Part shown: positions 33,744 to 42,427 of the stretch, in pieces
Layout of the letters: each line of letters begins with the position of its first letter
How positions within the stretch are numbered: the first letter of the stretch is position 1
Notes under the pieces: model-generated
The model's database searches: none
The model's input: the letters and a program-made list of their open reading frames with translations, nothing else
Told to the model about the DNA's origin: nothing
Made by a program: the position numbers and the translations under genes
Assembly: GCF_021216655.1 (NCBI RefSeq)
Contig: NZ_CP080437.1
Coordinates: 1,612,001-1,676,000, forward strand
Length of the DNA: 64,000 nt
Direction: 5' to 3'
Origin: Clavibacter michiganensis
Lineage (GTDB): Bacteria; Actinomycetota; Actinomycetes; Actinomycetales; Microbacteriaceae

Positions 33744-35204
33744 TCAGCCGAGGAAGTAGTCGCGGACCTTCTCGTCGGAGTCCAGGATCCGCTCCGTCTC
33801 CACCCCGACCGAGCGCGCGAGGTCGACCGACCCCACCAGGGCCGCCTCGACGTCCGGCGAGAAGGCCCTCTCGAGCACCTCGAGGCAGGTGGCCATGCTC
33901 GCGTCGAGCTCGTCGATCAGCGCCTGGTGCTCGGCGGCGAGGCGCTCGTCGAGCTCGCGCTGGTCGCGCAGGTAGCCCTCGACGAGGGCGGCCTCCCGCC
34001 GGGAGAGCGCGTCCGAGACGGCCGAGTGCATGATCATGCCCACCGTGTTCCCGATGACCGCCCCCAGCACCGGCACCGGGATGAGCGCCTGACCCACGAA
34101 GGAAGACAGCGCGCCGACGGCCGCCTCCAGGCAGACCAGCTCGGCGTTCTCGAGGAACTCCGCCTCGGCGATCTCGCCCATCCGGAGCCGGTGCGCCTGC
34201 TCCGCGACGCCGAACGCCGCGGTCACCATGGCGCTGGCCACGGCTGCGGACGTGGCGGTGAAGTTGGTGAGCGCGTAGATGCTGAGGCCGCGGATCCCGC
34301 CCGTCAGGAAGCCACGGCCGGAGTCGCCCGCGATCTCGGTCCAGTCCTCCTCGGTGAAGTCCTGGAGCCGCGTGCCGGCGCGGCGCTTCCGCACCACGGC
34401 GAGCACGAACGCCGTGGCCCCCTCGACCCCGGCGGCGACGAGGGTCGCCTTCGCGCCCTCGCGGGCCGTCGGCCTGCTCGCGCGGTGGGCATCGTCCCTG
34501 CGCCCCTGGTCGGTCGCGCGCAGCGAGTCCTTCTCCCCCTCCAGCGTCGCGTCGTACACGCCCCGCTGCACCTCGTCGTAGCGGAGGTGCGAGGCCTCGA
34601 GCGACTCGATCCCCAGGTCGCGGGTCGCGAAGAAGGTCTGGACGGCCTTCCAGTCGCGGAAGGACGGCCCCTCACCGCCGCGCGTCAGCAGGCGGCCCGC
34701 CTCCTCCCGGCTCATGCCGTGCAGCGCCTGGATCACCTCGAAGTGGTCGCTCGGGATCTGGTACCTGCCGCCGCCGCTCACGAAGTCGGGGTACCTCTCG
34801 AGGTGCTCGGCGATGGCGCCGAGCCCGAAGCGACCGCCCGCCGCGACGAACTTCTGCTGGATCTCGACGCCGCCGCGCAGCAGGTCGACCGGCCCGTTGT
34901 CGTTCACCCACTCGTAGACCCGCCCCTGGCCCAGGATCTGGCTCCGGGCGTCCCCGATGCCGCTCTCGGCCGCCTCGGCGATGAAGCCGTGCATCCCCTT
35001 CGTCCCGCCCCTGTTCCGCCCGACCACCTCGAGGTCGATGGTGCGGATCGCCGCGTCGACGCGCGCCAGCGCGTCGCGGAGGTTCCCGTCCTGCCGCCGG
35101 AGCGCGTCGAGCAGCCCGTCGAGGCGCACCTGGTTGAGGTGGTTCACCCATGCCGCGACCGCCTGCTCCTGGTTGCGCTCGGCGAGGTCCGGCACGTCAA
35201 CCAC
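33744..35204 (-). CDS. Large protein of unknown function with glycine-rich hydrophobic core (gene B of a pair)
   Basis: A 486-residue protein whose GTG 35204 overlaps the upstream partner by 8 bp. The N-terminal 230 residues are soluble and helical (GGTKGMHGFIAEAAESGIGD, RGGVEIQQKFVAAGGRFGLG). A central region, about 240-400, is rich in Gly/Ala and hydrophobic stretches (SGRGFLTGGIRGLSIYALTN, VGALSSFVGQALIPVPVLGA), suggesting membrane insertion. A charged C-terminal coiled-coil-like stretch follows (YLRDQRELDERLAAEHQALI). I know similar uncharacterised proteins by pattern only and can assign no function. The pair recalls toxin or membrane-stress modules (inference). Confidence 0.7.
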   Translation of the reverse strand: MVDVPDLAERNQEQAVAAWVNHLNQVRLDGLLDALRRQDGNLRDALARVDAAIRTIDLEVVGRNRGGTKGMHGFIAEAAESGIGDARSQILGQGRVYEWVNDNGPVDLLRGGVEIQQKFVAAGGRFGLGAIAEHLERYPDFVSGGGRYQIPSDHFEVIQALHGMSREEAGRLLTRGGEGPSFRDWKAVQTFFATRDLGIESLEASHLRYDEVQRGVYDATLEGEKDSLRATDQGRRDDAHRASRPTAREGAKATLVAAGVEGATAFVLAVVRKRRAGTRLQDFTEEDWTEIAGDSGRGFLTGGIRGLSIYALTNFTATSAAVASAMVTAAFGVAEQAHRLRMGEIAEAEFLENAELVCLEAAVGALSSFVGQALIPVPVLGAVIGNTVGMIMHSAVSDALSRREAALVEGYLRDQRELDERLAAEHQALIDELDASMATCLEVLERAFSPDVEAALVGSVDLARSVGVETERILDSDEKVRDYFLG

Positions 35205-36189
35205 GGTCGGCGTCCCCCTCGACGCGCTCGCTCAGCAGGGCCGCGCAGGCCTGCGTGCTGTTGACCAGGGCGGCCAGGCGCGACCGGTCGCTCGCCGGGA
35301 GGGCCGAGAAGTCGGCGCCGAAGGAGCGCATGGCCTCGCGGTAGCTCGTCGTGAGCAAGGTCCGGAGCTCGTCGGTGCGTCGGAGGAGGGCGTCGACCCT
35401 GGTGGCCAGCTCCTCCACGCGCGCGGTGTTGCGCGTGACCGCGCCGAGCGCCTCCTGCTTCTCCTCGCGGGTCTCGCCCTTCTTCCACGCGAACAGGGCG
35501 ACCGACGCGAGGATCGCCGCTCCCGCGACGCTCCAGCCGATCGGGCCGGACAGCGCGAGGATGGCCCCGCCCATGGCCGTCCCGCCGCCGCCGGCTGCCA
35601 GGGCGCCGCCGCCGAGCCAGGCGAGGGCCGCGTTCGTGGCCGCGGCGCCGGACAGGGCGGAGATCGCGGTGCCGGTCGACGCGGCGCCGAAGGTGGTCGC
35701 GACCCACATGGCCGCGCTCGGCGCCACGCTCGCGACCGCGGCCCCGGCCGCGAACCCGGCACCGCCTCCGGCCGCGGACCGCCGGGCGGCCTCGAGGTCC
35801 CGCCGGGCGAACTCCTCGACGTCCAGGAACTCCGCCTTGTCGACGTCGATCCGGCCGATGGCCGCGTCGAAGGACTTCGGGGTGTTGGCGATGCTGTTGA
35901 CCAGCGCCTCCACGTGCTCGATCAGGTCGGTCGACCGCTCGCGCTGGCGCAGGAGCGCGAGTCCCGCGTCGTTCATCCCCGTGTACGCGACGTTGTACGC
36001 GGCGACGGCGTCCTCGTAGGGATCCGGCTTCCTGGCCGCGAGCTTCTCGACGGTCTCCTTCGTCGTGTCCCGAAGGTCCCCCACCCGCTCGCCCACCTGC
36101 GTGGACGCGGCGCGCGCCCTCCGGGCGGCCTCGTCCATCGCCTTCGCGATGCCGTCCCTGGCCTTGCCCAACCCGCGCTGCTCGTCCAT
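35197..36189 (-). CDS. Glycine-rich membrane-active-like protein (gene A of the pair)
   Basis: A 330-residue protein starting at ATG 36189. Residues 1-140 are charged and helical, probably coiled coil. Residues about 145-240 are an extended Gly/Ala tract with glycine-zipper character (WVATTFGAASTGTAISALSG, then LAWLGGGALAAGGGGTAMGG and GPIGWSVAGAAILASVALFAW). This is followed by a second charged helical region (about 245-330). The helix-hydrophobic-helix plan resembles pore-forming or membrane-remodelling proteins. The same Gly-rich core appears in proteins of unknown function elsewhere, from memory. It is coupled to the 486-residue gene. Confidence 0.7.
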   Translation of the reverse strand: MDEQRGLGKARDGIAKAMDEAARRARAASTQVGERVGDLRDTTKETVEKLAARKPDPYEDAVAAYNVAYTGMNDAGLALLRQRERSTDLIEHVEALVNSIANTPKSFDAAIGRIDVDKAEFLDVEEFARRDLEAARRSAAGGGAGFAAGAAVASVAPSAAMWVATTFGAASTGTAISALSGAAATNAALAWLGGGALAAGGGGTAMGGAILALSGPIGWSVAGAAILASVALFAWKKGETREEKQEALGAVTRNTARVEELATRVDALLRRTDELRTLLTTSYREAMRSFGADFSALPASDRSRLAALVNSTQACAALLSERVEGDADRG

Positions 36190-36288
36190 CGCACGCCACC
36201 GATCCCCGTCGAAGTCATTTCCTCACCGGAGGATATAGAGGACCGGCGACGTCGTCGCGGGAGGCGGGAGACGGACGCGTCGCCCCGC

Positions 36289-37098
36289 TCAACCCCCGCC
36301 CGCGATCCCGTCCCGCCGCACCGCGTCGACGAGAAGGACCTCGACCGCGTCGACCGCACGGAGCAGCTCCACGGGCTCGGCACCCATGCGCCCCACGACC
36401 GCGTCCACTCCACGGAGCCCCGCGCGCGTCAGCAGCTGCTTCTCGTTCGTGATCCACTCGCCGCGGTGGGCGAGGATCGCGTGCGCCGCGGAGCATGCCG
36501 CCTCGGACAGGAGCCCGGCGCACTGCGCGACCCGGCCGTGGCGGGCGTGGCCCTCGCGGGCGTAGTGCAGCGTCAGCTCGGCCCGCTGCCACCAGATCCC
36601 GGGCGCGGATGCGCGCAGCGCCGGCGGGTACTCGAACGCCGGGACCTCGCCGCGGAGGGCACGGTTCACGCCGACCTCGGCCAGCAGGATCGTGCTCGGC
36701 AGGCCCGCCTGGTGGTAGAGCAGCGTCTCGATGGTGAAGCGGCCGGCGAGCGCCTCCTCGTGCACGGCCTCGATCGCGTCGAGGTCGCGGTAGTGGACGT
36801 CGACCGTCCGGCCGTCGACGTGCAGCGCGCCGCCGCCGTCGAAGACCGGGCCCCAGCCGCCGCGCGCGCTGAGGGTGCCGGGCCAGCCGAGCGCGCGCAG
36901 GCCGTCGGGGTCGAAGGAGCCGCGGTAGTAGACGGCCACGTCCCAGTCGCTGTCGGGCCGGTTCGCTCCCTGGGCGCGGGATCCGCCGAGCGCGACTCCC
37001 CGCGCACCGGTCACGGACGCGAGCGCGTCGGCGGCGAACTCGAGGAACGCGTCGTCGTCGAGGCCGAGGAGCGGCCCGGCGTCAGCGGAGTCCGTCAC
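36289..37098 (-). CDS. Nucleotidyltransferase-domain protein
   Basis: A 269-residue protein with GTG 37098 overlapping the moeZ stop (GTGA). GVALGGSRAQGANRPDSDWD is the polymerase-beta-type nucleotidyltransferase motif (GSR then DSDWD with two Asp), and the third Asp is likely in VDVHYRDL. The C-terminal half is helical (APGIWWQRAELTLHYAREGH). Such proteins adenylylate or uridylylate small molecules, proteins or tRNA; the target is unknown. Coupling to moeZ is probably incidental. Confidence 0.82.
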   Translation of the reverse strand: MTDSADAGPLLGLDDDAFLEFAADALASVTGARGVALGGSRAQGANRPDSDWDVAVYYRGSFDPDGLRALGWPGTLSARGGWGPVFDGGGALHVDGRTVDVHYRDLDAIEAVHEEALAGRFTIETLLYHQAGLPSTILLAEVGVNRALRGEVPAFEYPPALRASAPGIWWQRAELTLHYAREGHARHGRVAQCAGLLSEAACSAAHAILAHRGEWITNEKQLLTRAGLRGVDAVVGRMGAEPVELLRAVDAVEVLLVDAVRRDGIAGGG

Positions 37099-38282
37099 GC
37101 CCGCCCCGCCACGCTGCGCCACGCCTGGATCCCGCCACGCAGGCTCACCGCGTCGCGCCCCGCCTCGCGCAGGGCCGCCGCGGCAGCCCGCGAGCGCACG
37201 CCCGATGCGCAGTAGACGATCACGCGGTCGGTGATCGCGCCGGGCACCGCGCCCGGATCCACCGTGACGATGCGCACCGGCACCGCGACGTGGCCGGGGA
37301 TGGAGTCGACGAGGCGCTCGTCGGGCTCGCGCACGTCGAGGAGCACCACCTCCTCGTCGGAGGCGAGGATCCGCTCCACCTCCTCCGCGTCGAGCTCGGT
37401 GCCGTCGGAGGCCGCGCCCACGCCGCAGAACAGGTCGTAGTCGGCGAGCGCCGTGACACGCTGGCGGCCCTTCGCGCGCTTGACGCCGATGGTGCGGCTG
37501 GTGCCGGCGAGCGCGTCCAGCACGACGACCCGGCCGACGAGCGGCGTCCCCGCGCCCGTGACGAGCTTGATGACCTCGGTCGCCATGAGCGCACCGACCG
37601 TGCCGCAGACCGCGCCGAACACGCCCGCCTCCTCGCAGGAGAGGACGGCGCCGTCGGCAGGCGGCTCGGGGAACACGTCGCGGTAGTCGATGCCGCGGCC
37701 GTCGGGGGCCGCGTCCCAGAAGACGGTGACCTGCGCGTCCCATCGGTACACGGATCCCCACACGCACGGCACGCCGACCAGGGCCGCCGCGTCGCTGATG
37801 AGGTAGCGCGTGGCGAAGTTGTCGGTGGCGTCGACGACCACGTCGTATCCGCTGAGGATCCGGATGGCGTTGTCGGCCGTGAGCCGCTCCGCGTGCTCCA
37901 CGACCTCGATGCCGGGGTCGGTGCGGTGCACGGAATCCGCCGCTGACGAGGTCTTCGGCCGGCCGACGTCGGGCGTGCCGTGGATGGTCTGGCGCTGGAG
38001 GTTGGAGAGGTCCACAGCATCGTCGTCTACGATTCCCAAGGTCCCGATCCCCGCCGCGGCCAGGTACTGCAGCACGGGGGAACCGAGGCCGCCCGCGCCG
38101 ATCACGAGCACGCGCGCCTGGTCGATGCGGGACTGACCCCCCATCCCGATGCCGGGAAGGGCGAGGTGCCGGGAGTGGCGTTCGCGCCGTTCGTGCGCAT
38201 CCTGCCCGGAGCCATGACCACCGAGGCCCCGCCCCCCGGGGTGCGTGCCGTCCAGATCGACGAGCGGCAGAGACGACCCCAT
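37095..38282 (-). CDS. moeZ: MoeZ-type adenylyltransferase/sulfurtransferase
   Basis: A 395-residue protein from ATG 38282, with GGAGG six bases upstream on the minus strand. The ThiF/E1-like domain (about 45-290) has SRHLALPGIGMGGQSRI, VLVIGAGGLGSPVLQYLAAAG and VVDATDNFATRYL. A C-terminal rhodanese domain (about 305-395) carries the catalytic Cys in VIVYCASGVRSRAAA. The zinc CxxC pairs of E. coli MoeB are absent (IDYRDVFPEPP and DYDLFCGVG instead), as in mycobacterial MoeZ. It activates the C-terminal Gly-Gly of a MoaD/ThiS-like carrier and loads sulfur, so MoaD at 19030 is a likely client. Confidence 0.9.
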   Translation of the reverse strand: MGSSLPLVDLDGTHPGGRGLGGHGSGQDAHERRERHSRHLALPGIGMGGQSRIDQARVLVIGAGGLGSPVLQYLAAAGIGTLGIVDDDAVDLSNLQRQTIHGTPDVGRPKTSSAADSVHRTDPGIEVVEHAERLTADNAIRILSGYDVVVDATDNFATRYLISDAAALVGVPCVWGSVYRWDAQVTVFWDAAPDGRGIDYRDVFPEPPADGAVLSCEEAGVFGAVCGTVGALMATEVIKLVTGAGTPLVGRVVVLDALAGTSRTIGVKRAKGRQRVTALADYDLFCGVGAASDGTELDAEEVERILASDEEVVLLDVREPDERLVDSIPGHVAVPVRIVTVDPGAVPGAITDRVIVYCASGVRSRAAAAALREAGRDAVSLRGGIQAWRSVAGRA

Positions 38283-39987
38283 GACAGACCTCCGTACGGA
38301 CGGCGGACGCGGACGCGCGTCGACCGGACCCAGCGTACGACGGCCCGCCGACGGTCCCCGCGGCGGGCGCCCGTCCGGCCCCCTCGGCCGCTTCCACCAC
38401 CGCCGCTGGGGCGACGCCTGGCTCATCGGCCTCCTCGGCTTCCTGCTCGCGCTCCCCCTCGCCGGCGCCCCCTCCGTCTGGTACGACGAGGCGGCCACCG
38501 TGATCTCGGCCACGCGCGGCTGGGACGACCTCCTTCGCGAGCTCAGCACGGTCGACGCCGTGCACGGCCTCTACTACGCGGGCATGAAGGTGTGGTTCGA
38601 GCTCGTCGGCTACTCGCCCACGTCGCTGCGCTTCCCGAGCGCGGTGTTCATCGGCCTGGCCGCCGCCGGCGTGGTGCTCCTCACCCGCACGATCTCCACG
38701 CGCGCCACCGGCATCGTCGCGGGGCTGGTCTTCGTCGTCATCCCCCGCTCGGCCTGGATGGGCACGGAAGGCCGCTCGTTCGCGCTCGGCACCCTCATCG
38801 CGGTCGCGCTCACCGTCGCGTTCGTGCTCGCCGCCCGCCGCGCCGGATCCCGCTGGCAGGTGCAGGCGAGGTGGTGGGCGCTCTACGGGCTGCTCGCCTG
38901 GCTCGGCGCCTCCACCTTCGTGTACCTCGCGCTGCTGGTCGGCGCGCACGGCGTCGTGATCCTCTGGGCCATCGCCTCCGCGCGCGTCGGCCGCCGCAGT
39001 CGCCGGCCGATGGTCGTGTCGCTGCTCGGCTGGGCGCTCGCCTCCATCGCGGCAGGACTGCTCTCGCTGCCGCTCGTGCGCGTGGTGACGGAGCAGTCGG
39101 GCCAGGTCGGCTGGATCAAGCCCATCGGCCCGAACACGATCACGCAGGTCGTCTCGACCCAGCTCTTCTACCAGAACGACGTCTTCGCGCTCCTCGCCTG
39201 GGCGCTCGCGCTCGTGGGCCTCGCGCTGCTGGTGCGCCGCGGGATCCGCCTGGTGCGCGCCCGCCGCGCCTCGCGCCTCGAGCCGGAGGGGGCCCTCGCC
39301 GAGTTCGAGTCGGCGTACCTGCACGCCGGGTGGTCGCCGACGATCCTGCAGCTCGCGGTCGTCTGGTTCGTCGTGCCGACCCTGCTGCTCATCGGCGCAT
39401 CCACCCTCATGTCGCCTCTGTACTCGCCGCGCTACATGGCGTACACGGCGCCCGCGTTCGCGATGCTCATGGCGGTCGGGATCCTCGCGCTCCGCTGGAA
39501 GCCGCTCGTCGCCGCCGTCACGGCCGTGCTCGTCGCGCTGTCGGTGATGCAGCTCGTGCACGACCGCACCACCACCGTGAAGGCCGACTCCGACTGGGCC
39601 GCCATCGCGCGGATCGTGTCGGAGGAGCGCGCGCAGGAGGCCCCCGGCACGACCGAGGCCGTGATCTTCGGACCCGTGCGCCGCCACCCGAAGGCGACCT
39701 CGCGCATCGTCGCGTACTCGTACCCGGACGCGTTCCGCGGTATGGACGACATCCTGCTGCGAACCCCGCCCGGCGACACCGACGGCCTCTGGGAGGAGAC
39801 CTACCCGCTCGCCGACCGGGTCGACGAGGTCGACGGCGCCGACGTCGTGTGGCTCGTCACGAGCGACAAGCAGGACATCCGGGACGACGTGGCCGAGGCC
39901 CTCACCCCGCGCGGCTTTGCCAAGACCGACGACTGGCACGTGATGAACGCGAACGTCGAGCGCTACGAGCGGGTCGCGGCGGGCTGA
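38281..39987 (+). CDS. Integral membrane glycosyltransferase (GT39/ArnT-like)
   Basis: A protein of 568 residues from ATG 38281; the frame opens earlier at GTG 38245 and the true start is uncertain because neither has a strong ribosome-binding site. A basic, Gly-rich cytoplasmic leader of about 45 residues precedes some ten to twelve helices. The first extracytoplasmic loop has APSVWYDEAATVISATRGWD, the Asp-Glu motif of GT-C mannosyltransferases. The C-terminal soluble domain starts near residue 430. It probably transfers a sugar from polyprenyl phosphate outside the membrane. Its start codon and that of divergent moeZ share the same CATG. Confidence 0.82.
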   Translation: MTDLRTDGGRGRASTGPSVRRPADGPRGGRPSGPLGRFHHRRWGDAWLIGLLGFLLALPLAGAPSVWYDEAATVISATRGWDDLLRELSTVDAVHGLYYAGMKVWFELVGYSPTSLRFPSAVFIGLAAAGVVLLTRTISTRATGIVAGLVFVVIPRSAWMGTEGRSFALGTLIAVALTVAFVLAARRAGSRWQVQARWWALYGLLAWLGASTFVYLALLVGAHGVVILWAIASARVGRRSRRPMVVSLLGWALASIAAGLLSLPLVRVVTEQSGQVGWIKPIGPNTITQVVSTQLFYQNDVFALLAWALALVGLALLVRRGIRLVRARRASRLEPEGALAEFESAYLHAGWSPTILQLAVVWFVVPTLLLIGASTLMSPLYSPRYMAYTAPAFAMLMAVGILALRWKPLVAAVTAVLVALSVMQLVHDRTTTVKADSDWAAIARIVSEERAQEAPGTTEAVIFGPVRRHPKATSRIVAYSYPDAFRGMDDILLRTPPGDTDGLWEETYPLADRVDEVDGADVVWLVTSDKQDIRDDVAEALTPRGFAKTDDWHVMNANVERYERVAAG

Positions 39988-39999
39988 TCCCGCGGCACC

Positions 40000-40875
40000 T
40001 CACTCGACGGGGTGCCACTCCCCGATCGCCGCGACGACGCGGTCGAGGTGCGACTCGAGGAGGAAGTGCCCGCCGTCGACCAGCTCGATGCGCGCGTGCG
40101 GCGCGTCCCGCGCGAAGGCCTCCGCACCGGCGGCGGCGAATATCTCGTCGTCCCGTCCCCAGATCGCGAGCACCGGCACGCGGGACTCGCGGAGCCAGGC
40201 GTGCACCGCCGGGTAGAGCTCCCGGTTGGTGGCGTAGTCGCGGAAGAGCGCGAGCTGCACGTCGTCCTGGCCGGCGCGGGCGAGGAGCGTGAGGTCGTGC
40301 TCCCAGGCGTCGGGATCCACGACCGACGGGTCCGGCACGCCGTGCGTGTACTGCCACTCCACGGCCTCGCGACCGAGGGCCGGGCGGAGGGCATCGCGCG
40401 TGGCGTCGGTGCGCTCGGCGGCGTCGGCCCAGATCGGATCCCAGAACGACGGCACGAAGCCCTCCTCGTAGGCGTTGCCGTTCTGCGTGATGACGCCCGT
40501 GACCGCGGACGGGTCGGCGAGCGCCAGCCGCCAGCCGACGGGGGCGCCGTAGTCCTGCACGTAGATCGCGTAGCGCTCGACCCCGATCGCGGCGAGGAAG
40601 CGTGCGGTCACCTCGGCGAGCGCGGCGAAGGTGTAGTCGAACTCCTCGACGGACGGCGCGGACGACCGGCCGAACCCGAGGAGGTCCGGTGCGATGACGC
40701 GGAAGCGGCCCGCGAGCGCCGGGATCAGGTGCCGGAACATGTGCGAGCTCGACGGGTACCCGTGGAGCAGCAGGAGCACGGGCGCGTCGGCGGGCCCGGC
40801 CTCGCGCCAGAAGACGTCGAGGTCGTCGAGCCCGTCGACGGAGACCGAGACGGTGCGGTGATGGACGGTGACCAT
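40000..40875 (-). CDS. Alpha/beta hydrolase
   Basis: A 291-residue protein starting at ATG 40875. The oxyanion-hole region is LLLLHGYPSSSHMFRHLIPA, followed by VIAPDLLGFGRSSAP. The nucleophile region reads YAIYVQDYGAPVGWRLA, so the nucleophile is Asp, as in haloalkane dehalogenases and epoxide hydrolases, rather than Ser. A catalytic His is in LVDGGHFLLESH. It is divergent from a CGNR zinc-finger regulator with an inverted repeat between them, so it is probably controlled by that regulator. Confidence 0.88.
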   Translation of the reverse strand: MVTVHHRTVSVSVDGLDDLDVFWREAGPADAPVLLLLHGYPSSSHMFRHLIPALAGRFRVIAPDLLGFGRSSAPSVEEFDYTFAALAEVTARFLAAIGVERYAIYVQDYGAPVGWRLALADPSAVTGVITQNGNAYEEGFVPSFWDPIWADAAERTDATRDALRPALGREAVEWQYTHGVPDPSVVDPDAWEHDLTLLARAGQDDVQLALFRDYATNRELYPAVHAWLRESRVPVLAIWGRDDEIFAAAGAEAFARDAPHARIELVDGGHFLLESHLDRVVAAIGEWHPVE

Positions 40876-40876
40876 T

Positions 40877-40908
40877 GCTAACCCCTTTGAGTTGTTTTGG
40901 TGGTTAGC
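40877..40908. promoter_or_regulatory. Divergent promoter operator (CGNR/hydrolase)
   Basis: Inverted repeat GCTAACC (40877-40883) and GGTTAGC (40902-40908), starting one base beyond the hydrolase start codon and 54 bp before the CGNR gene. It is the likely binding site of the CGNR protein. Confidence 0.6.
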
Positions 40909-40962
40909 GAGACGGTAGCATGGATCCATCGCGCCGCCCGAGCGCGCAGGAGGCGAGGACCC

Positions 40963-41466
40963 ATGGACCCGGACGAGGAGCTGCTGCTGGGACTGCTGAA
41001 CAGCGCGCCCGTGGTCGACTGGCAGCGTGAGGACCGCCTCGCCGGCGCATCCGGCCGCGAGCTCGCCCGCACGTGGGGCGGCACCGGCACCACGGCCGAG
41101 CTCGAGCGTCTCCGGCGCACCCGAGACGCACTGCACGCCGTGATCCGCGGCGATGCCGCAGCGCCCGCCGCCCTCGAGGAGCTCGCGGCCGTGGTCGACG
41201 GCGCCGTCCGCACGCCGCGCGTCACCGCCGCCGGCATCACCTGGGAGCTCCGCGCCCCCCGCGACGACCGCCTCCCGGTGGACGCCGTGCTCGCCTGGTC
41301 GACCGTCTCGGCGCGGCTCCCCGGCCGCCTCCGCCCGTGCGCCAACGCCGAGTGCGAGCTGTTCCTCGTGGACCACAGCCGCCCGGGCACCGCGAAGTGG
41401 TGCTCCATGGCGACCTGCGGCAACCGGATGAAGGCCCGCGCCCACGCGCAGCGGGTGCGCGACTGA
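40963..41466 (+). CDS. CGNR zinc-finger transcriptional regulator
   Basis: A 167-residue protein from ATG 40963, preceded by GCAGGAGGCGAGG. The frame is open to 40897, but that start lies in the operator. The N-terminal 120 residues form the helical ABATE-type stress domain (ELLLGLLNSAPVVDWQREDR). The C-terminal zinc finger has the pattern CANAECELFLVDHS then WCSMATCGNRMKARAHA, including the CGNR motif. It probably regulates the divergent hydrolase gene. Confidence 0.9.
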   Translation: MDPDEELLLGLLNSAPVVDWQREDRLAGASGRELARTWGGTGTTAELERLRRTRDALHAVIRGDAAAPAALEELAAVVDGAVRTPRVTAAGITWELRAPRDDRLPVDAVLAWSTVSARLPGRLRPCANAECELFLVDHSRPGTAKWCSMATCGNRMKARAHAQRVRD

Positions 41467-41521
41467 GCCGGGCCGGGCCGGAGGACCTGATCCGCCACCT
41501 CCGCGAGACGGGGGCCGTGCG

Positions 41522-42409
41522 CTAGACGGGCTCCCGCGCCGCCCGCGGCCTCAGCTCGCTCACGAGCGTCCCCGCGACGATGAGCGCCGCGCCGAGGATC
41601 GCGAGCGCAGGCAGCCGCTCCCCCGCCACGCGCCCGATGAGGCCCGCCCAGACCGGCTCGCCCGCGTAGATGATCGTGGCGCGCGTCGGCGAGACGGAGC
41701 GCTGCGCCCAGTTCATCGTGAGCTGGATGAGGCAGCTGCTCGCCCCGAGCGCCACCGCCGCCACGAGCCACACCCAGGAGAACGCGGGGATCGCCTCCCC
41801 GGCCAGCGGCATGTACGCGAGCGAGAGCGCGCCGGCGACGAGGAGCTGCACGACGGTCACCCGGCCGACGTCGACGCGACCGGCGAACAGCCCGATGAGG
41901 ATGATCTCGGCGGCGATCGGCAGCGTGCTGACCAGCGTCGCCAGCTCCCCCGCGCCGAGCGCGACCCCCTCCTGGGGACCGGCGACGAGCAGCAGTCCGA
42001 CGAACGCGAGCGCCACGCCCGCGAGGGCCAGCGCGCTCGGCCGCTTCCGGAATGCCGCCCACTGCAGCAGCGGCACCAGCGGCACGTACAGCGCGGTGAT
42101 GAAGGCGGACGTGCTGCTCGGGATCGTCTGCAGCCCGTACGTCTGGAGGCCGTAGCCGAGGAAGATCATGAGGCCGATCGCCGCCCCGGCCGCGAGGTCG
42201 ATCCGGCGCATCCCGCGGAGGGCCCGGCGGAAGAGGATCACGCTGATCAGGCCCGCGGCGAGGAAGCGGAGACCCACGAAGAAGAGCGGCCCGCTGTGCT
42301 CCATCGCGACGTGCACCGCGAGGAACGTGCCGCCCCAGATCGCCGTGATGCCGATGAGCGCCCACTCGGGGCGGGACGGCCGGATGGCGCGGGGCAGCAT
42401 CGTGCGCAT
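41522..42409 (-). CDS. EamA/DMT-family transporter
   Basis: A 295-residue protein starting at ATG 42409. Ten hydrophobic segments occur in two EamA repeats, the first starting WALIGITAIWGGTFLAVHVA and the second with the conserved AEIILIGLFAGR and IIYAGEPVWAGLIG. It is a likely exporter of metabolites or amino acids with unknown substrate. It sits 18 bp beyond the end of ispE on the same strand and could be read from the same transcript. Confidence 0.88.
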   Translation of the reverse strand: MRTMLPRAIRPSRPEWALIGITAIWGGTFLAVHVAMEHSGPLFFVGLRFLAAGLISVILFRRALRGMRRIDLAAGAAIGLMIFLGYGLQTYGLQTIPSSTSAFITALYVPLVPLLQWAAFRKRPSALALAGVALAFVGLLLVAGPQEGVALGAGELATLVSTLPIAAEIILIGLFAGRVDVGRVTVVQLLVAGALSLAYMPLAGEAIPAFSWVWLVAAVALGASSCLIQLTMNWAQRSVSPTRATIIYAGEPVWAGLIGRVAGERLPALAILGAALIVAGTLVSELRPRAAREPV

Positions 42410-42427
42410 GGTGCGGAGCGGGCCGCG

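Noticed and set aside
41473-41525. Short plus-strand C-terminal-like peptide after the CGNR gene (EDLIRHLRETGAVR)
   Set aside because: Looks like a protein tail but is in a different frame from the CGNR gene, has no start, and is too short to support a gene or remnant.
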